25,388 nt of DNA from CAJGDV01 sp036667875 (lineage in GTDB: Bacteria; Bacillota_I; Bacilli_A; RF39; UBA660). The notes under the pieces were generated by a model, which saw only the letters and a program-made list of their open reading frames with translations, searched no databases and was not told the origin of the DNA. The stretch spans positions 1 through 25,388 of the forward strand of contig JAVWTD010000015.1 in assembly GCA_036667875.1 (NCBI GenBank), given 5' to 3'. Below are positions 15,069 to 21,700 of the stretch, one piece after another; position 1 is the stretch's first letter, and each line of letters starts with the position of its first letter. Position numbers and translations under genes: made by a program.

Positions 15069-15701
15069 TTATAGCATAAAGATTTTAAAAAGTAAAAAGA
15101 CAACTTTAGGAAGAATTATTGATTCATAAATAGAAAATAAACATAAACAAAATAGAATAATTAAATATTTTGTTGTATAGATTGAAGTTATATCTTTAAA
15201 TGATATTTCCTTTTTATTAAGAATTGCTTTCATAAGATTTAAAGAAATTATTAAGGAAGACATGACTAGTATCATATAAAGTATAACACTACAAACTTGA
15301 TGTGGAAAAACATAAAATATGGATAGTATTAATCCTTTTAGTTTATAGTTTAAAATAATACTTGAAATAGAAAATCCAATAATAAATGACTTATAGAAGA
15401 ACAATAATAAAGTAATAGGAAGACCAATAACTGAAAAACCTAATAAAAAAATAACAACTGATAAGAGTGTGTTACTAAGAATTGAATTAAACAAAGAAAC
15501 TTTAAAATTAATACTGTTACTACTAACACTTTCAATATAGTCTGATAGGTATTCACTAACAAGAGAAGTATCCCCTTCATTGAGAGTTAAAAAAAATATT
15601 GAACCTGCAAAGATACCAATAATGAGTAAAATGGATAAGAATACAAAATAACTTTTGTTTACTGTTAAATATTGTTTTAACTGATTTATTCCCTTTTTCA
15701 T
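15069..15701 (-). CDS. SpoIIM-like integral membrane protein
   Basis: This 210-residue protein has five or so membrane segments (about 18-35, 75-90, 95-118, 132-155, 178-205). It resembles stage II sporulation protein M: single N-terminal segment followed by an outer loop, the FLLGFSVIGLPITLLLFFYKSF core with the G-x-P turn, and KGLILSIFYVFPHQ, where the PH pair is characteristic. In sporulating Firmicutes SpoIIM joins SpoIID and SpoIIP in engulfment; distant homologues occur in non-sporulators as general membrane proteins. No other sporulation gene is in view, so sporulation cannot be inferred. An AGGTGA site precedes the ATG. It lies upstream of the nucleotidyltransferase in the same unit. 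Confidence 0.7.
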   Translation of the reverse strand: MKKGINQLKQYLTVNKSYFVFLSILLIIGIFAGSIFFLTLNEGDTSLVSEYLSDYIESVSSNSINFKVSLFNSILSNTLLSVVIFLLGFSVIGLPITLLLFFYKSFIIGFSISSIILNYKLKGLILSIFYVFPHQVCSVILYMILVMSSLIISLNLMKAILNKKEISFKDITSIYTTKYLIILFCLCLFSIYESIILPKVVFLLFKIFML

Positions 15702-15735
15702 TTTATCACCTAATCTAGTGTATTATTATTTTTTG

Positions 15736-15764
15736 TTAATATTCCAAAAAAATTATGATATAAT
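15736..15764 (+). promoter_or_regulatory. Promoter of the 35-codon microprotein gene
   Basis: Extended -10 TGATATAAT (hexamer 15759-15764) with a TTAATA -35 (15736-15741) at 17 bases. The start site near 15771 would leave the GAGGTG ribosome site at the very 5' end. Confidence 0.55.
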
Positions 15765-15781
15765 GGAGGTGAGGTGTAAAT

Positions 15782-15889
15782 ATGACAAATAAGAAAAAAC
15801 ACAAAATAAATGGACAAAAGATTGTTGTTCTAATTATGCTTTTTGCAATGATAGCTATGTTTATTGTTTCTTTAACTCAAGGATTATAA
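15782..15889 (+). CDS. 35-residue single-pass membrane microprotein (DUF4044-like)
   Basis: A short gene of 35 codons: MTNKKKHKINGQKIVVL then a hydrophobic helix (about residues 14-32) ending SLTQGL. Evidence that it is real is unusually complete for its size: an extended -10 promoter 18 bases upstream, a GAGGTG ribosome site 5 bases before the ATG, and a strong terminator starting 3 bases after the stop. The basic N-terminus followed by one helix implies N-in topology. It resembles the DUF4044 group of tiny Firmicute proteins (Lys-rich start, one helix), but similarity in such short sequences is weak evidence. It stands alone, divergent from the SpoIIM-like gene. Function unknown. Confidence 0.75.
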   Translation: MTNKKKHKINGQKIVVLIMLFAMIAMFIVSLTQGL

Positions 15890-15891
15890 GA

Positions 15892-15916
15892 AAAAAACAA
15901 CTTAATGTTGTTTTTT
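15892..15916. terminator. Bidirectional terminator after the microprotein gene
   Basis: AAAAAACAAC (15892-15901) and GTTGTTTTTT (15907-15916) form a 10-bp stem with loop TTAAT; T-runs in both directions also serve the SDR gene ending at 15917. Confidence 0.85.
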
Positions 15917-16669
15917 TTATGGTCTAAGACCTACTCCGCCTTCTACTCCAATACATTCTCCGCTAACGTATTTGAATCCACTTGAAGCTAGTGCTAAACA
16001 AACTGATCCAACATCTTCTTCTGCGTCTCCAAATCTATTCATAGGTATTCCTTTGATTGTTTCTTCATAAATTTTTGGATATTCTTCTTTCCATTTTTTT
16101 AATTGTTCTGTTTCTACTAGTGGGGCTACAACATTAACGTTTATTCCGTATTGTCCCCATTCTGTAGCGGCTACTCTTGATAGTCCTCTTATTCCTTCTT
16201 TTGCGGCTGCATAACTTGATTGCCCAAGTTTTCCACTGAAGCCAGATGATGATGCAAAATTAATAACTGACCCTTTTGTTTCTTTTAAATAAGGAAATGC
16301 TTCTCTCATATAAAAGAATGTTCCATAAAGTCCAGTGTTAATGGCTAAATCAAAATCTTCTTTAGTGTGTTCAATTAACATCTTTCCTGATTTTGATGCT
16401 TGTGCATTATTAATTAATACATCAATTCTTCCAAATTTTTCAATTATTTTTTTAATAGCATTTTTTACTTCTTCTTCATTTGATCCATCTGCTACGATGG
16501 GAAGAACTTCTATTTTAAATTCTTCTTCTAGGTCTTTGGCTGTTTTCTCTAGAGTTTCTAGGGTTCTTCCTGTAATAACTATATTGTCATTATTTTTGGC
16601 AAATTTTCTAGCTATTCCATGTCCTATTCCTTTTCCTCCACCTGTTATTATTACAACTCTTTTTTCCAT
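15917..16669 (-). CDS. Short-chain dehydrogenase/reductase (FabG-like), last gene of the suf operon
   Basis: This 250-residue classical SDR has TGGGKGIG (9-16) for NAD(P), NNAQAS where most SDRs have NNAG, the catalytic serine in FASSSGFSG, SYAAAK (YxxxK) and the C-terminal GECIGVEGG. An arginine in GRTLE after the second strand suggests NADP preference. It could be a 2,4-dienoyl-CoA reductase-like or 3-oxoacyl reductase-like enzyme; the substrate is not known. It starts 11 bases after sufS with AGGAGA upstream, so it is cotranscribed with the Fe-S genes, in the place where sufU and sufB are normally found in Firmicutes. Whether it has any link to cluster assembly is unclear. Confidence 0.85.
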   Translation of the reverse strand: MEKRVVIITGGGKGIGHGIARKFAKNNDNIVITGRTLETLEKTAKDLEEEFKIEVLPIVADGSNEEEVKNAIKKIIEKFGRIDVLINNAQASKSGKMLIEHTKEDFDLAINTGLYGTFFYMREAFPYLKETKGSVINFASSSGFSGKLGQSSYAAAKEGIRGLSRVAATEWGQYGINVNVVAPLVETEQLKKWKEEYPKIYEETIKGIPMNRFGDAEEDVGSVCLALASSGFKYVSGECIGVEGGVGLRP

Positions 16670-16680
16670 TTTATTATCTC

Positions 16681-17874
16681 CTATATTAATTCATTAAATA
16701 TTGATTCATTATTAAGTGCATCAATTAGTGTATCTATTTCTTTTTTATTATTGTAGAAATAGAAACTTATACGGCATGTGTTTTTGATTCCAATTTCATT
16801 TTTTAATATTTTGGCACAATGATTACCTGCTCTTACACAGATATTAAACTTATTTAAATAAATTGCTAAGTCTTGAGCAAATATTTGTTTATAATTGAAA
16901 GCAATTATGCCTGATTCACTTACTTCGTTATATATAATTATGTTTTTATTTTGTTTTAATTTCTTTAAACAATAGTTTTTTAAATCTTGTTCGTAACTGT
17001 CAATTGTGTCCATTCCTATGTTGTTTAGATATTTTAAAGTTTCAGAAAATCCTATTACTCCTGCTATATTCGGTGTCCCTGCTTCGAAAAGATGAGGAGG
17101 ATTATTATATACTCTATCTTGAGTATCTTCAAATGATGCGTTCATTCCTCCACCAAATATAATTGGTTTAGTTTTACATAAAAGTTTATATTTACCATAC
17201 ATTACTCCGACTCCTGTAGGTCCACACATCTTGTGGGCTGAGAAAGCCATGAAATCAACGTCTAGATCGGTTACATCTATTTTCTTATGAGCAGCTGACT
17301 GAGCAGCATCTAAGACTACTAAGATATCTCTTTTATGGGCATATTTAGTTATTTCTTTAATTGGTCTAATATCTCCTATTACATTTGTAATATGTGCTAT
17401 GGAAATTACTTTTGTTTTGCTTGTAATTTTATCATCAACAGCATCTAATGTAACGTGAAAGTTTTCATCTAATTCAATATATTTTATAACTATACCTATT
17501 TGGTCTGCTAATTCAAACCAAGGAAGAACATTACTAGCGTGTTCACTTTTTGTAATTAATACTTCATCACCTTTTTTTAGGGTATTCTTAAAGTAACCAA
17601 AAATAATTTTATTAAGTGAATCGGTTGCTCCACTAGTAAAAACAATTTCTTTTTCTGATTTAGCGTTTATAAAGTCTTTAACAAGCATTCTTGTTTCTTC
17701 ATACATACTATCTACTTTTAGGCTTATATCATAGTCACCTCTGTGTGCATTAGCACTATATTTGCTATAGTATTCGTTTGTTTTATCTATTAAAACTCGA
17801 GGCTTTAAAGAAGTGGCTCCGTTATCAAAATAAATTATATCACTTTTTAAAATATCAAAATCTTCTCTATTCAT
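16681..17874 (-). CDS. sufS: Cysteine desulfurase SufS
   Basis: This 397-residue class V aminotransferase-fold enzyme takes sulphur from cysteine and passes it to Fe-S assembly. It has the N-terminal YFDNGATSLKP, GATDSLN, the PLP-site DAAQSAAH (Asp about 188), SAHKMCGPTG with the Schiff-base lysine (about 214), and RAGNHCA with the persulphide cysteine (about 352). The last motif is usually RxGHHCA in SufS, so an Asn replaces one His; this may alter partner transfer or be lineage drift. GGAGGTG lies 6 bases before the ATG. It follows sufD by 4 bases. The usual partner sufU, expected right after sufS in Bacillus-type operons, is absent. Confidence 0.92.
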   Translation of the reverse strand: MNREDFDILKSDIIYFDNGATSLKPRVLIDKTNEYYSKYSANAHRGDYDISLKVDSMYEETRMLVKDFINAKSEKEIVFTSGATDSLNKIIFGYFKNTLKKGDEVLITKSEHASNVLPWFELADQIGIVIKYIELDENFHVTLDAVDDKITSKTKVISIAHITNVIGDIRPIKEITKYAHKRDILVVLDAAQSAAHKKIDVTDLDVDFMAFSAHKMCGPTGVGVMYGKYKLLCKTKPIIFGGGMNASFEDTQDRVYNNPPHLFEAGTPNIAGVIGFSETLKYLNNIGMDTIDSYEQDLKNYCLKKLKQNKNIIIYNEVSESGIIAFNYKQIFAQDLAIYLNKFNICVRAGNHCAKILKNEIGIKNTCRISFYFYNNKKEIDTLIDALNNESIFNELI

Positions 17875-17878
17875 TATT

Positions 17879-18676
17879 TCACCTCCAATACCTATTAATA
17901 CTATTATCTATTTTTTCTTGTAAATATTTATCAGTCTCATTCATTAAAAAGCCTGTTATCAAAAGTTTATTGGCGTCTTCATTGTTTATTCCACGACTAT
18001 TTAGGTAGAATATTTCTTCTTTTTCAAATCCCCCTATGTGAGCAGAATGGTTTGCAGAAACATCAAATTCATCTATAAAAAGGTTTGGATTAATTTGACA
18101 TTTTTCATTTACTAAATTAATTATTCGACCAAATTGATTAGCAGTACAATTAGTAAATCCAGAATATACAAATGATGATACATTAAAAATTAAGTTTCCA
18201 CTTTTTATATTGACACCGTTATTTTTAATATTACTTATAGAGTTTTTACTATTATGATAAACAGTAATATCGTATTTTTCATAATTTTTGCTTATTGTTT
18301 TAAAGTTATAATCAATTTTTGCATTTTCACCATTTAAGTTAATTATAACGTATTCTTTTATACTTTTTAAATCATAAAATTTATTTAAGTTTAAGGTGGC
18401 TTGTTCAAAGATATTATATCTATATCTAATTTTATAGTTATCACCTTTTCTTAATTCATCTAATTTAAGTTCTACATCAGGCAACACATTTATTATTATA
18501 TCTAATTTACTTGGATTGATTGAAGAATATGCTATTTTTAAGTTTGTATCCTCTAAAACATCAATAGTAATACTATTAACATCAAAGAATTCATTTTTAG
18601 CCTTACTGTTTATTTTTATTTTTCCGTCTAAATCAGTAAAATCTATTATGTCTTCTTTTATAAATATTCTATTCAT
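17879..18676 (-). CDS. sufD: SufD-like Fe-S scaffold protein (SufBD family), short form
   Basis: This 265-residue SufBD-family protein is recognised mainly from its C-terminal core: FDVSANHSAHIGGFEKEEIFYLNSRGI followed by ANKLLITGFL is the counterpart of the CSHGATxGxxDxExxFYLxSRGI segment of SufD (shown in shortened form: NHSAHIGG, EEIFYLNSRGI). The histidine equivalent to the essential SufD His360 is kept, while the cysteine used by SufB is not evident, so SufD is preferred. The protein is much shorter than usual SufD (about 420), chiefly at the N-terminus, so it is close to a bare beta-helix core. Its start lacks a strong ribosome site; it begins 4 bases after sufC. It should form a complex with SufC and a SufB not found in this window. 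Confidence 0.8.
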   Translation of the reverse strand: MNRIFIKEDIIDFTDLDGKIKINSKAKNEFFDVNSITIDVLEDTNLKIAYSSINPSKLDIIINVLPDVELKLDELRKGDNYKIRYRYNIFEQATLNLNKFYDLKSIKEYVIINLNGENAKIDYNFKTISKNYEKYDITVYHNSKNSISNIKNNGVNIKSGNLIFNVSSFVYSGFTNCTANQFGRIINLVNEKCQINPNLFIDEFDVSANHSAHIGGFEKEEIFYLNSRGINNEDANKLLITGFLMNETDKYLQEKIDNSINRYWR

Positions 18677-18680
18677 TGTT

Positions 18681-19448
18681 TTATTTATTAGTTCCTATAC
18701 AAGTACTAGTTTCTTCTTCAATGTTGTCGTATCCTAAATTTTCTACTATTTTAACTAAAGATGAATCTCCAGTTTTAACGATATGACCATCTTTCATTAT
18801 ATGAACATAATGAGGTTTTATATAATCAAGTAATCTTTGATAATGTGTAATTACTAATATTGTAGGTTTAAATTCTTTAAAATATTCCATTACATTTTCG
18901 CCAACAATTTTTAAACTGTCAACATCAAGTCCTGAGTCTATTTCATCTAATAAAACACAAGATGGATTTAACATGTACATTTGTAATATTTCATTTTTCT
19001 TTCTTTCTCCTCCAGAGAATCCTTGGTTTATTCCTCGGTGAATCATGTTTGGATTCATTTTTAGTTTTTCAACTGTTTTATCTAATTTTTTAATAAATGG
19101 CATAAGGCTAAATTTGTTTCCTTCAACTGAATTAAGAGCTGTTCTTAAAAAGTCAGCATTAGTTACTCCTTCAATTTGAGTAGGTGATTGCATTCCTAAA
19201 AAGATCCCTAGGCGTGCTCTTTCATAAACTTCAAGGTCTATTATATTTTTTCCATCTACTAGAATACTTCCACTTATTACTTTATAACTAGGATCTCCCA
19301 TAATTACTTTTGCTAATGTGCTTTTTCCTGTTCCATTAGGTCCCATAATAGCGTGGATTTCTCCTTCATTTATGGTAAGACTAAAGTCTTTTAGTATTTG
19401 TTTTTCTTCGATTGTAACGTTTAAGTTTTTTATTTCTAAAGTCTTCAT
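18681..19448 (-). CDS. sufC: Fe-S assembly ATPase SufC
   Basis: This 255-residue ABC-type ATPase powers the SufBCD scaffold in the cytoplasm. It shows Walker A GPNGTGKST (36-44), a Q-loop at MQSPTQIEG (about 86-94), the signature FSGGERKKNE (about 144-153) with the SufC-typical GERKKNE form, Walker B CVLLDEIDSGLD (about 164-175), and a switch His in VITHYQRLL. Length is standard. A GGAGATGA site precedes the ATG, and only 4 bases separate it from the upstream gene. Confidence 0.97.
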   Translation of the reverse strand: MKTLEIKNLNVTIEEKQILKDFSLTINEGEIHAIMGPNGTGKSTLAKVIMGDPSYKVISGSILVDGKNIIDLEVYERARLGIFLGMQSPTQIEGVTNADFLRTALNSVEGNKFSLMPFIKKLDKTVEKLKMNPNMIHRGINQGFSGGERKKNEILQMYMLNPSCVLLDEIDSGLDVDSLKIVGENVMEYFKEFKPTILVITHYQRLLDYIKPHYVHIMKDGHIVKTGDSSLVKIVENLGYDNIEEETSTCIGTNK

Positions 19449-19452
19449 ATTT

Positions 19453-20181
19453 TCATCTCCATTTATTTAAATTTAAGGGCATTATTATGTCAGCATCAGG
19501 TGCTTTTATAAGGGCATGACTGTCTTTATATTTATCTAGTATATAGTTGTTATATTCTATATATTTGTTTAATTTAGGAGTCTTATCACTAATTAAGAAT
19601 ATACTATCTAAATATAAATTTTTGAAGTTTATTTTACATTTTTTACAGTCATAGTCAATTATTTTATTGTTTTCAATTTCAATTACTAAATCTTCTATTC
19701 TTTCATTATATACTAAGGAATCACTAGAAGCTCTTATTATTCCATTAAAAGTTCCTTTTATATAATTACCACAACTAGGAATTTCTTTTAATTGATTCTT
19801 TAAAAGGGTAAGGTCTTTTATTCTTAAGTCGGTTCCTAAAGGTGAAGTTAAAGAAGATACTTTTATTGTTTTGTTGTAAGGATAAAGTTCATAATTAAAA
19901 GGAATAGCACATGCACAAACTCTATTGTAAGATTCAAGAAGTAATGAATCTAACTCACTTATTTTATTTTCTATAAAGATTAGAAAATATCCGTTTGTTT
20001 TAATATTTTCTTTATATATTTCAAAATCATTATCGCATATTTTGATATTTTTCATACCTAGTGCTTTAATTGATTCAATCGTTTCTTTATATTTTGCAGG
20101 TATACTTACTACTAGATTGGATGTTTTGTTAATTTTTAGACATTCTTTTATTAAATAATTAATAAATAATTTGTTATCCAA
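19453..20181 (-). CDS. M29 aminopeptidase-like protein lacking metal ligands, first gene of the suf operon
   Basis: This 242-residue protein has no assigned function. Its middle and C-terminal part aligns by eye with M29 (AmpS/PepS) aminopeptidases: PLGTDLRI (114-121) with LGTDL; EIPSCGNYI (133-141) with the NxPxEEVFT segment; FNGIIRASSDSLVY (145-158) with NGTVxSSxxLxY; IEDLVIEIENNKIID (162-176) with the IxxxxLTFENGRVVD segment; YLDSIFLI (190-197) with YLGEVAL; DSHALIKA (220-227) with SCHLALG. The two metal-binding glutamates (of EEV and LGEV) are not present, so it is unlikely to be an active peptidase. It is also shorter than the family (about 370-410). The start is TTG at 20181 with AGGAG 7 bases upstream. 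Position 4 bases before sufC implies a link to Fe-S assembly; this is inference. Confidence 0.5.
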   Translation of the reverse strand: MDNKLFINYLIKECLKINKTSNLVVSIPAKYKETIESIKALGMKNIKICDNDFEIYKENIKTNGYFLIFIENKISELDSLLLESYNRVCACAIPFNYELYPYNKTIKVSSLTSPLGTDLRIKDLTLLKNQLKEIPSCGNYIKGTFNGIIRASSDSLVYNERIEDLVIEIENNKIIDYDCKKCKINFKNLYLDSIFLISDKTPKLNKYIEYNNYILDKYKDSHALIKAPDADIIMPLNLNKWR

Positions 20182-20203
20182 AATACCACTCCTAACACTA
20201 ACA

Positions 20204-20209
20204 ATTATA
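20204..20209 (-). promoter_or_regulatory. Extended -10 of the suf operon
   Basis: TGATATAAT on the minus strand, 22 bases before the TTG start. The -35 is poor; TTGTAA is present but at a 19-base spacing. Confidence 0.55.
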
Positions 20210-20227
20210 TCATAATTTTCTTAAGTC

Positions 20228-20256
20228 TTTACAAAGTATGTAATAATTTATATAAT
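20228..20256 (+). promoter_or_regulatory. Promoter of the HIT gene
   Basis: TTTACA (20228-20233) and TATAAT (20251-20256), spacer exactly 17, divergent from the suf promoter. Confidence 0.7.
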
Positions 20257-20276
20257 ATATTTGGGAAGGTGAAAAA

Positions 20277-20642
20277 ATGGATTGTATATTTTGTAAAATT
20301 AATGAGGGTGTGATTCCTTCATACACTATTTATGAAGATAATATTGTAAGAGTATTTTTAGATATTGAGCCTGATTCTTTAGGACATTTATTAATAGTTC
20401 CAAAAGATCATACACTTGATTTAAATACTATACCAAATGAAACATTTATTCATATAATAGAAACTGCAAGAAAAATGGAGAAACTTTTAAGGGAGAAACT
20501 TAATATTGATGGATTAACTCTAATCCAAAATAATGGGGATATTCAGTTAGTAAAGCATTTTCATTTACACTTGAAACCATATTATAATGACAATAGACCA
20601 CTTATGGATATTAAAGAAGTTTATAATATCCTAACAAAATAA
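20277..20642 (+). CDS. HIT family (Hint-type) nucleotide hydrolase/transferase
   Basis: This 121-residue protein begins MDCIFCKINEG, the CxxC start common in bacterial Hint proteins, followed by YEDNIVRVFLDIEPDSLGH and the HIT motif in QLVKHFHLHLKP, where HxHxH gives the catalytic histidine. Proteins of this type hydrolyse AMP-amidates or dinucleoside polyphosphates; the exact substrate is unknown. AAGGTGA precedes the ATG. It has its own promoter and terminator. Confidence 0.9.
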   Translation: MDCIFCKINEGVIPSYTIYEDNIVRVFLDIEPDSLGHLLIVPKDHTLDLNTIPNETFIHIIETARKMEKLLREKLNIDGLTLIQNNGDIQLVKHFHLHLKPYYNDNRPLMDIKEVYNILTK

Positions 20643-20666
20643 AATCTCATTTTATGAGTTTTTTTT
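20641..20666 (+). terminator. Terminator of the HIT gene
   Basis: CTCAT (20646-20650) and ATGAG (20654-20658) with flanking A and T runs and eight Ts after the stem. Confidence 0.75.
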
Positions 20667-20671
20667 GTATT

Positions 20672-20700
20672 TTGACAAAACTTATCTAATATAATATAAT
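20672..20700 (+). promoter_or_regulatory. Consensus promoter of the DUF3419-like gene
   Basis: TTGACA (20672-20677) and TATAAT (20695-20700) with a 17-base spacer: both hexamers match consensus exactly. Confidence 0.85.
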
Positions 20701-20724
20701 AGGGCTCATTAAAGGGGGATAAAA

Positions 20725-21633
20725 ATGGAACATACAATAATTTCTGAATTAGAAAATTTAAAATATGTTATGTCTAATAGTTGTGCTGATGTCGACTTTT
20801 CGCTTTATTCACCTGTCTACCTTTTTACTACTGAAAATATTAAAGGTTATTTGAATTTAATTGATGTAAAGGATAAATCGGTGCTTACTCCAACCGCATC
20901 TGGAGACCATGCATTTGAGGCTGTTTTAAGAGGTGCTAAGAGTGTTGATATGTTTGACATTAATTTATATGCAAGACATCTTGTTTGTTTAAAAATAGCA
21001 GCCCTAAAGTCTCTTAGCAGGGATGAATTCTTAGATTTCTTTTTAATAAGAAATAAAGACAATCAAAATAAGAAAGTCTTTAGAAAACGTATTTATGAAG
21101 ATAAATTAAGAATAAATTTAGATAGTTACTCAAGAAACTTTTGGGATATGGCATATAGTCTTACAAAAAGTGGAACTATCTTAAGAAGTACTGGATTATT
21201 TTATAATAATATCAATGATAAGAAGACTCAAACAAGAATCAATTCCTATTTAGAAAATGATAATTATAAATATTTAAAAGATAATATTGATAAACTTTTA
21301 GATATTAATTTTTATAATTCAAATATACTTAATTTGCCCAAAAGACTAGAAAATAAATATGATTTAATTTTACTATCTAATATACAGGCTTATGTTAATT
21401 TTAATTCTAATGATAAGTTAGAAAATATAAAAAAATATAGAGAATTTGTTAAGAATGATATGGGAAAATTTCTTAATGAGAATGGGAAGATTGTAAAAGA
21501 ATATTACTATTGTGATAGTCAACAAAGTTTAGATAATAGTTGTAATTATAAAATTAAGTCAATATCAAGTTTAGTAACAAACAATGATAATTACGCACCT
21601 GATGTTGTTTCTATTTATACAAAAAGAAGATAA
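20725..21633 (+). CDS. DUF3419/BtaA-like SAM-dependent protein
   Basis: This 302-residue protein has a Rossmann-type SAM motif VLTPTASGDHAFEAVLRGAK (53-72) followed by the acidic strand end MFDIN (76-80) and LVCLKIAALKSLSRDEFLDFF. This succession (GD.AF, GAK.V..FDIN, LK.AAL..L...EFL..F) matches DUF3419, the family of BtaA, which transfers the aminocarboxypropyl group of SAM to diacylglycerol. Conserved features outside the SAM site are weak here, so betaine lipid synthesis should not be assumed; it may act on another substrate. There is no signal peptide or membrane segment. A GGGGGAT site 6-7 bases before the ATG and a consensus promoter suggest strong expression. Single-gene unit. Confidence 0.6.
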   Translation: MEHTIISELENLKYVMSNSCADVDFSLYSPVYLFTTENIKGYLNLIDVKDKSVLTPTASGDHAFEAVLRGAKSVDMFDINLYARHLVCLKIAALKSLSRDEFLDFFLIRNKDNQNKKVFRKRIYEDKLRINLDSYSRNFWDMAYSLTKSGTILRSTGLFYNNINDKKTQTRINSYLENDNYKYLKDNIDKLLDINFYNSNILNLPKRLENKYDLILLSNIQAYVNFNSNDKLENIKKYREFVKNDMGKFLNENGKIVKEYYYCDSQQSLDNSCNYKIKSISSLVTNNDNYAPDVVSIYTKRR

Positions 21634-21652
21634 ATTATCCTCTTTTTTTTTA
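21624..21652 (+). terminator. Terminator of the DUF3419-like gene
   Basis: An imperfect hairpin (AGA-GAT paired with ATC-TCT with one A-C mismatch) spans the stop codon and runs into nine Ts. Confidence 0.5.
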
Positions 21653-21671
21653 TAAATATATTAATTTTAGC

Positions 21672-21700
21672 AAAAAAAGAAACTACTCTTTGGTAGCTTC
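21672..21700 (-). terminator. Terminator of pnp
   Basis: On the minus strand GAAGCTAC (21693-21700) pairs with GTAGTTTC (21679-21686), one G-U-type exception, followed by seven Ts; it overlaps the pnp stop codon. Confidence 0.7.

Noticed and set aside
15069..15701. SpoIIM-like gene as proof of sporulation
   Set aside because: SpoIIM homologues occur in non-sporulating bacteria and no other sporulation gene is present in the window.
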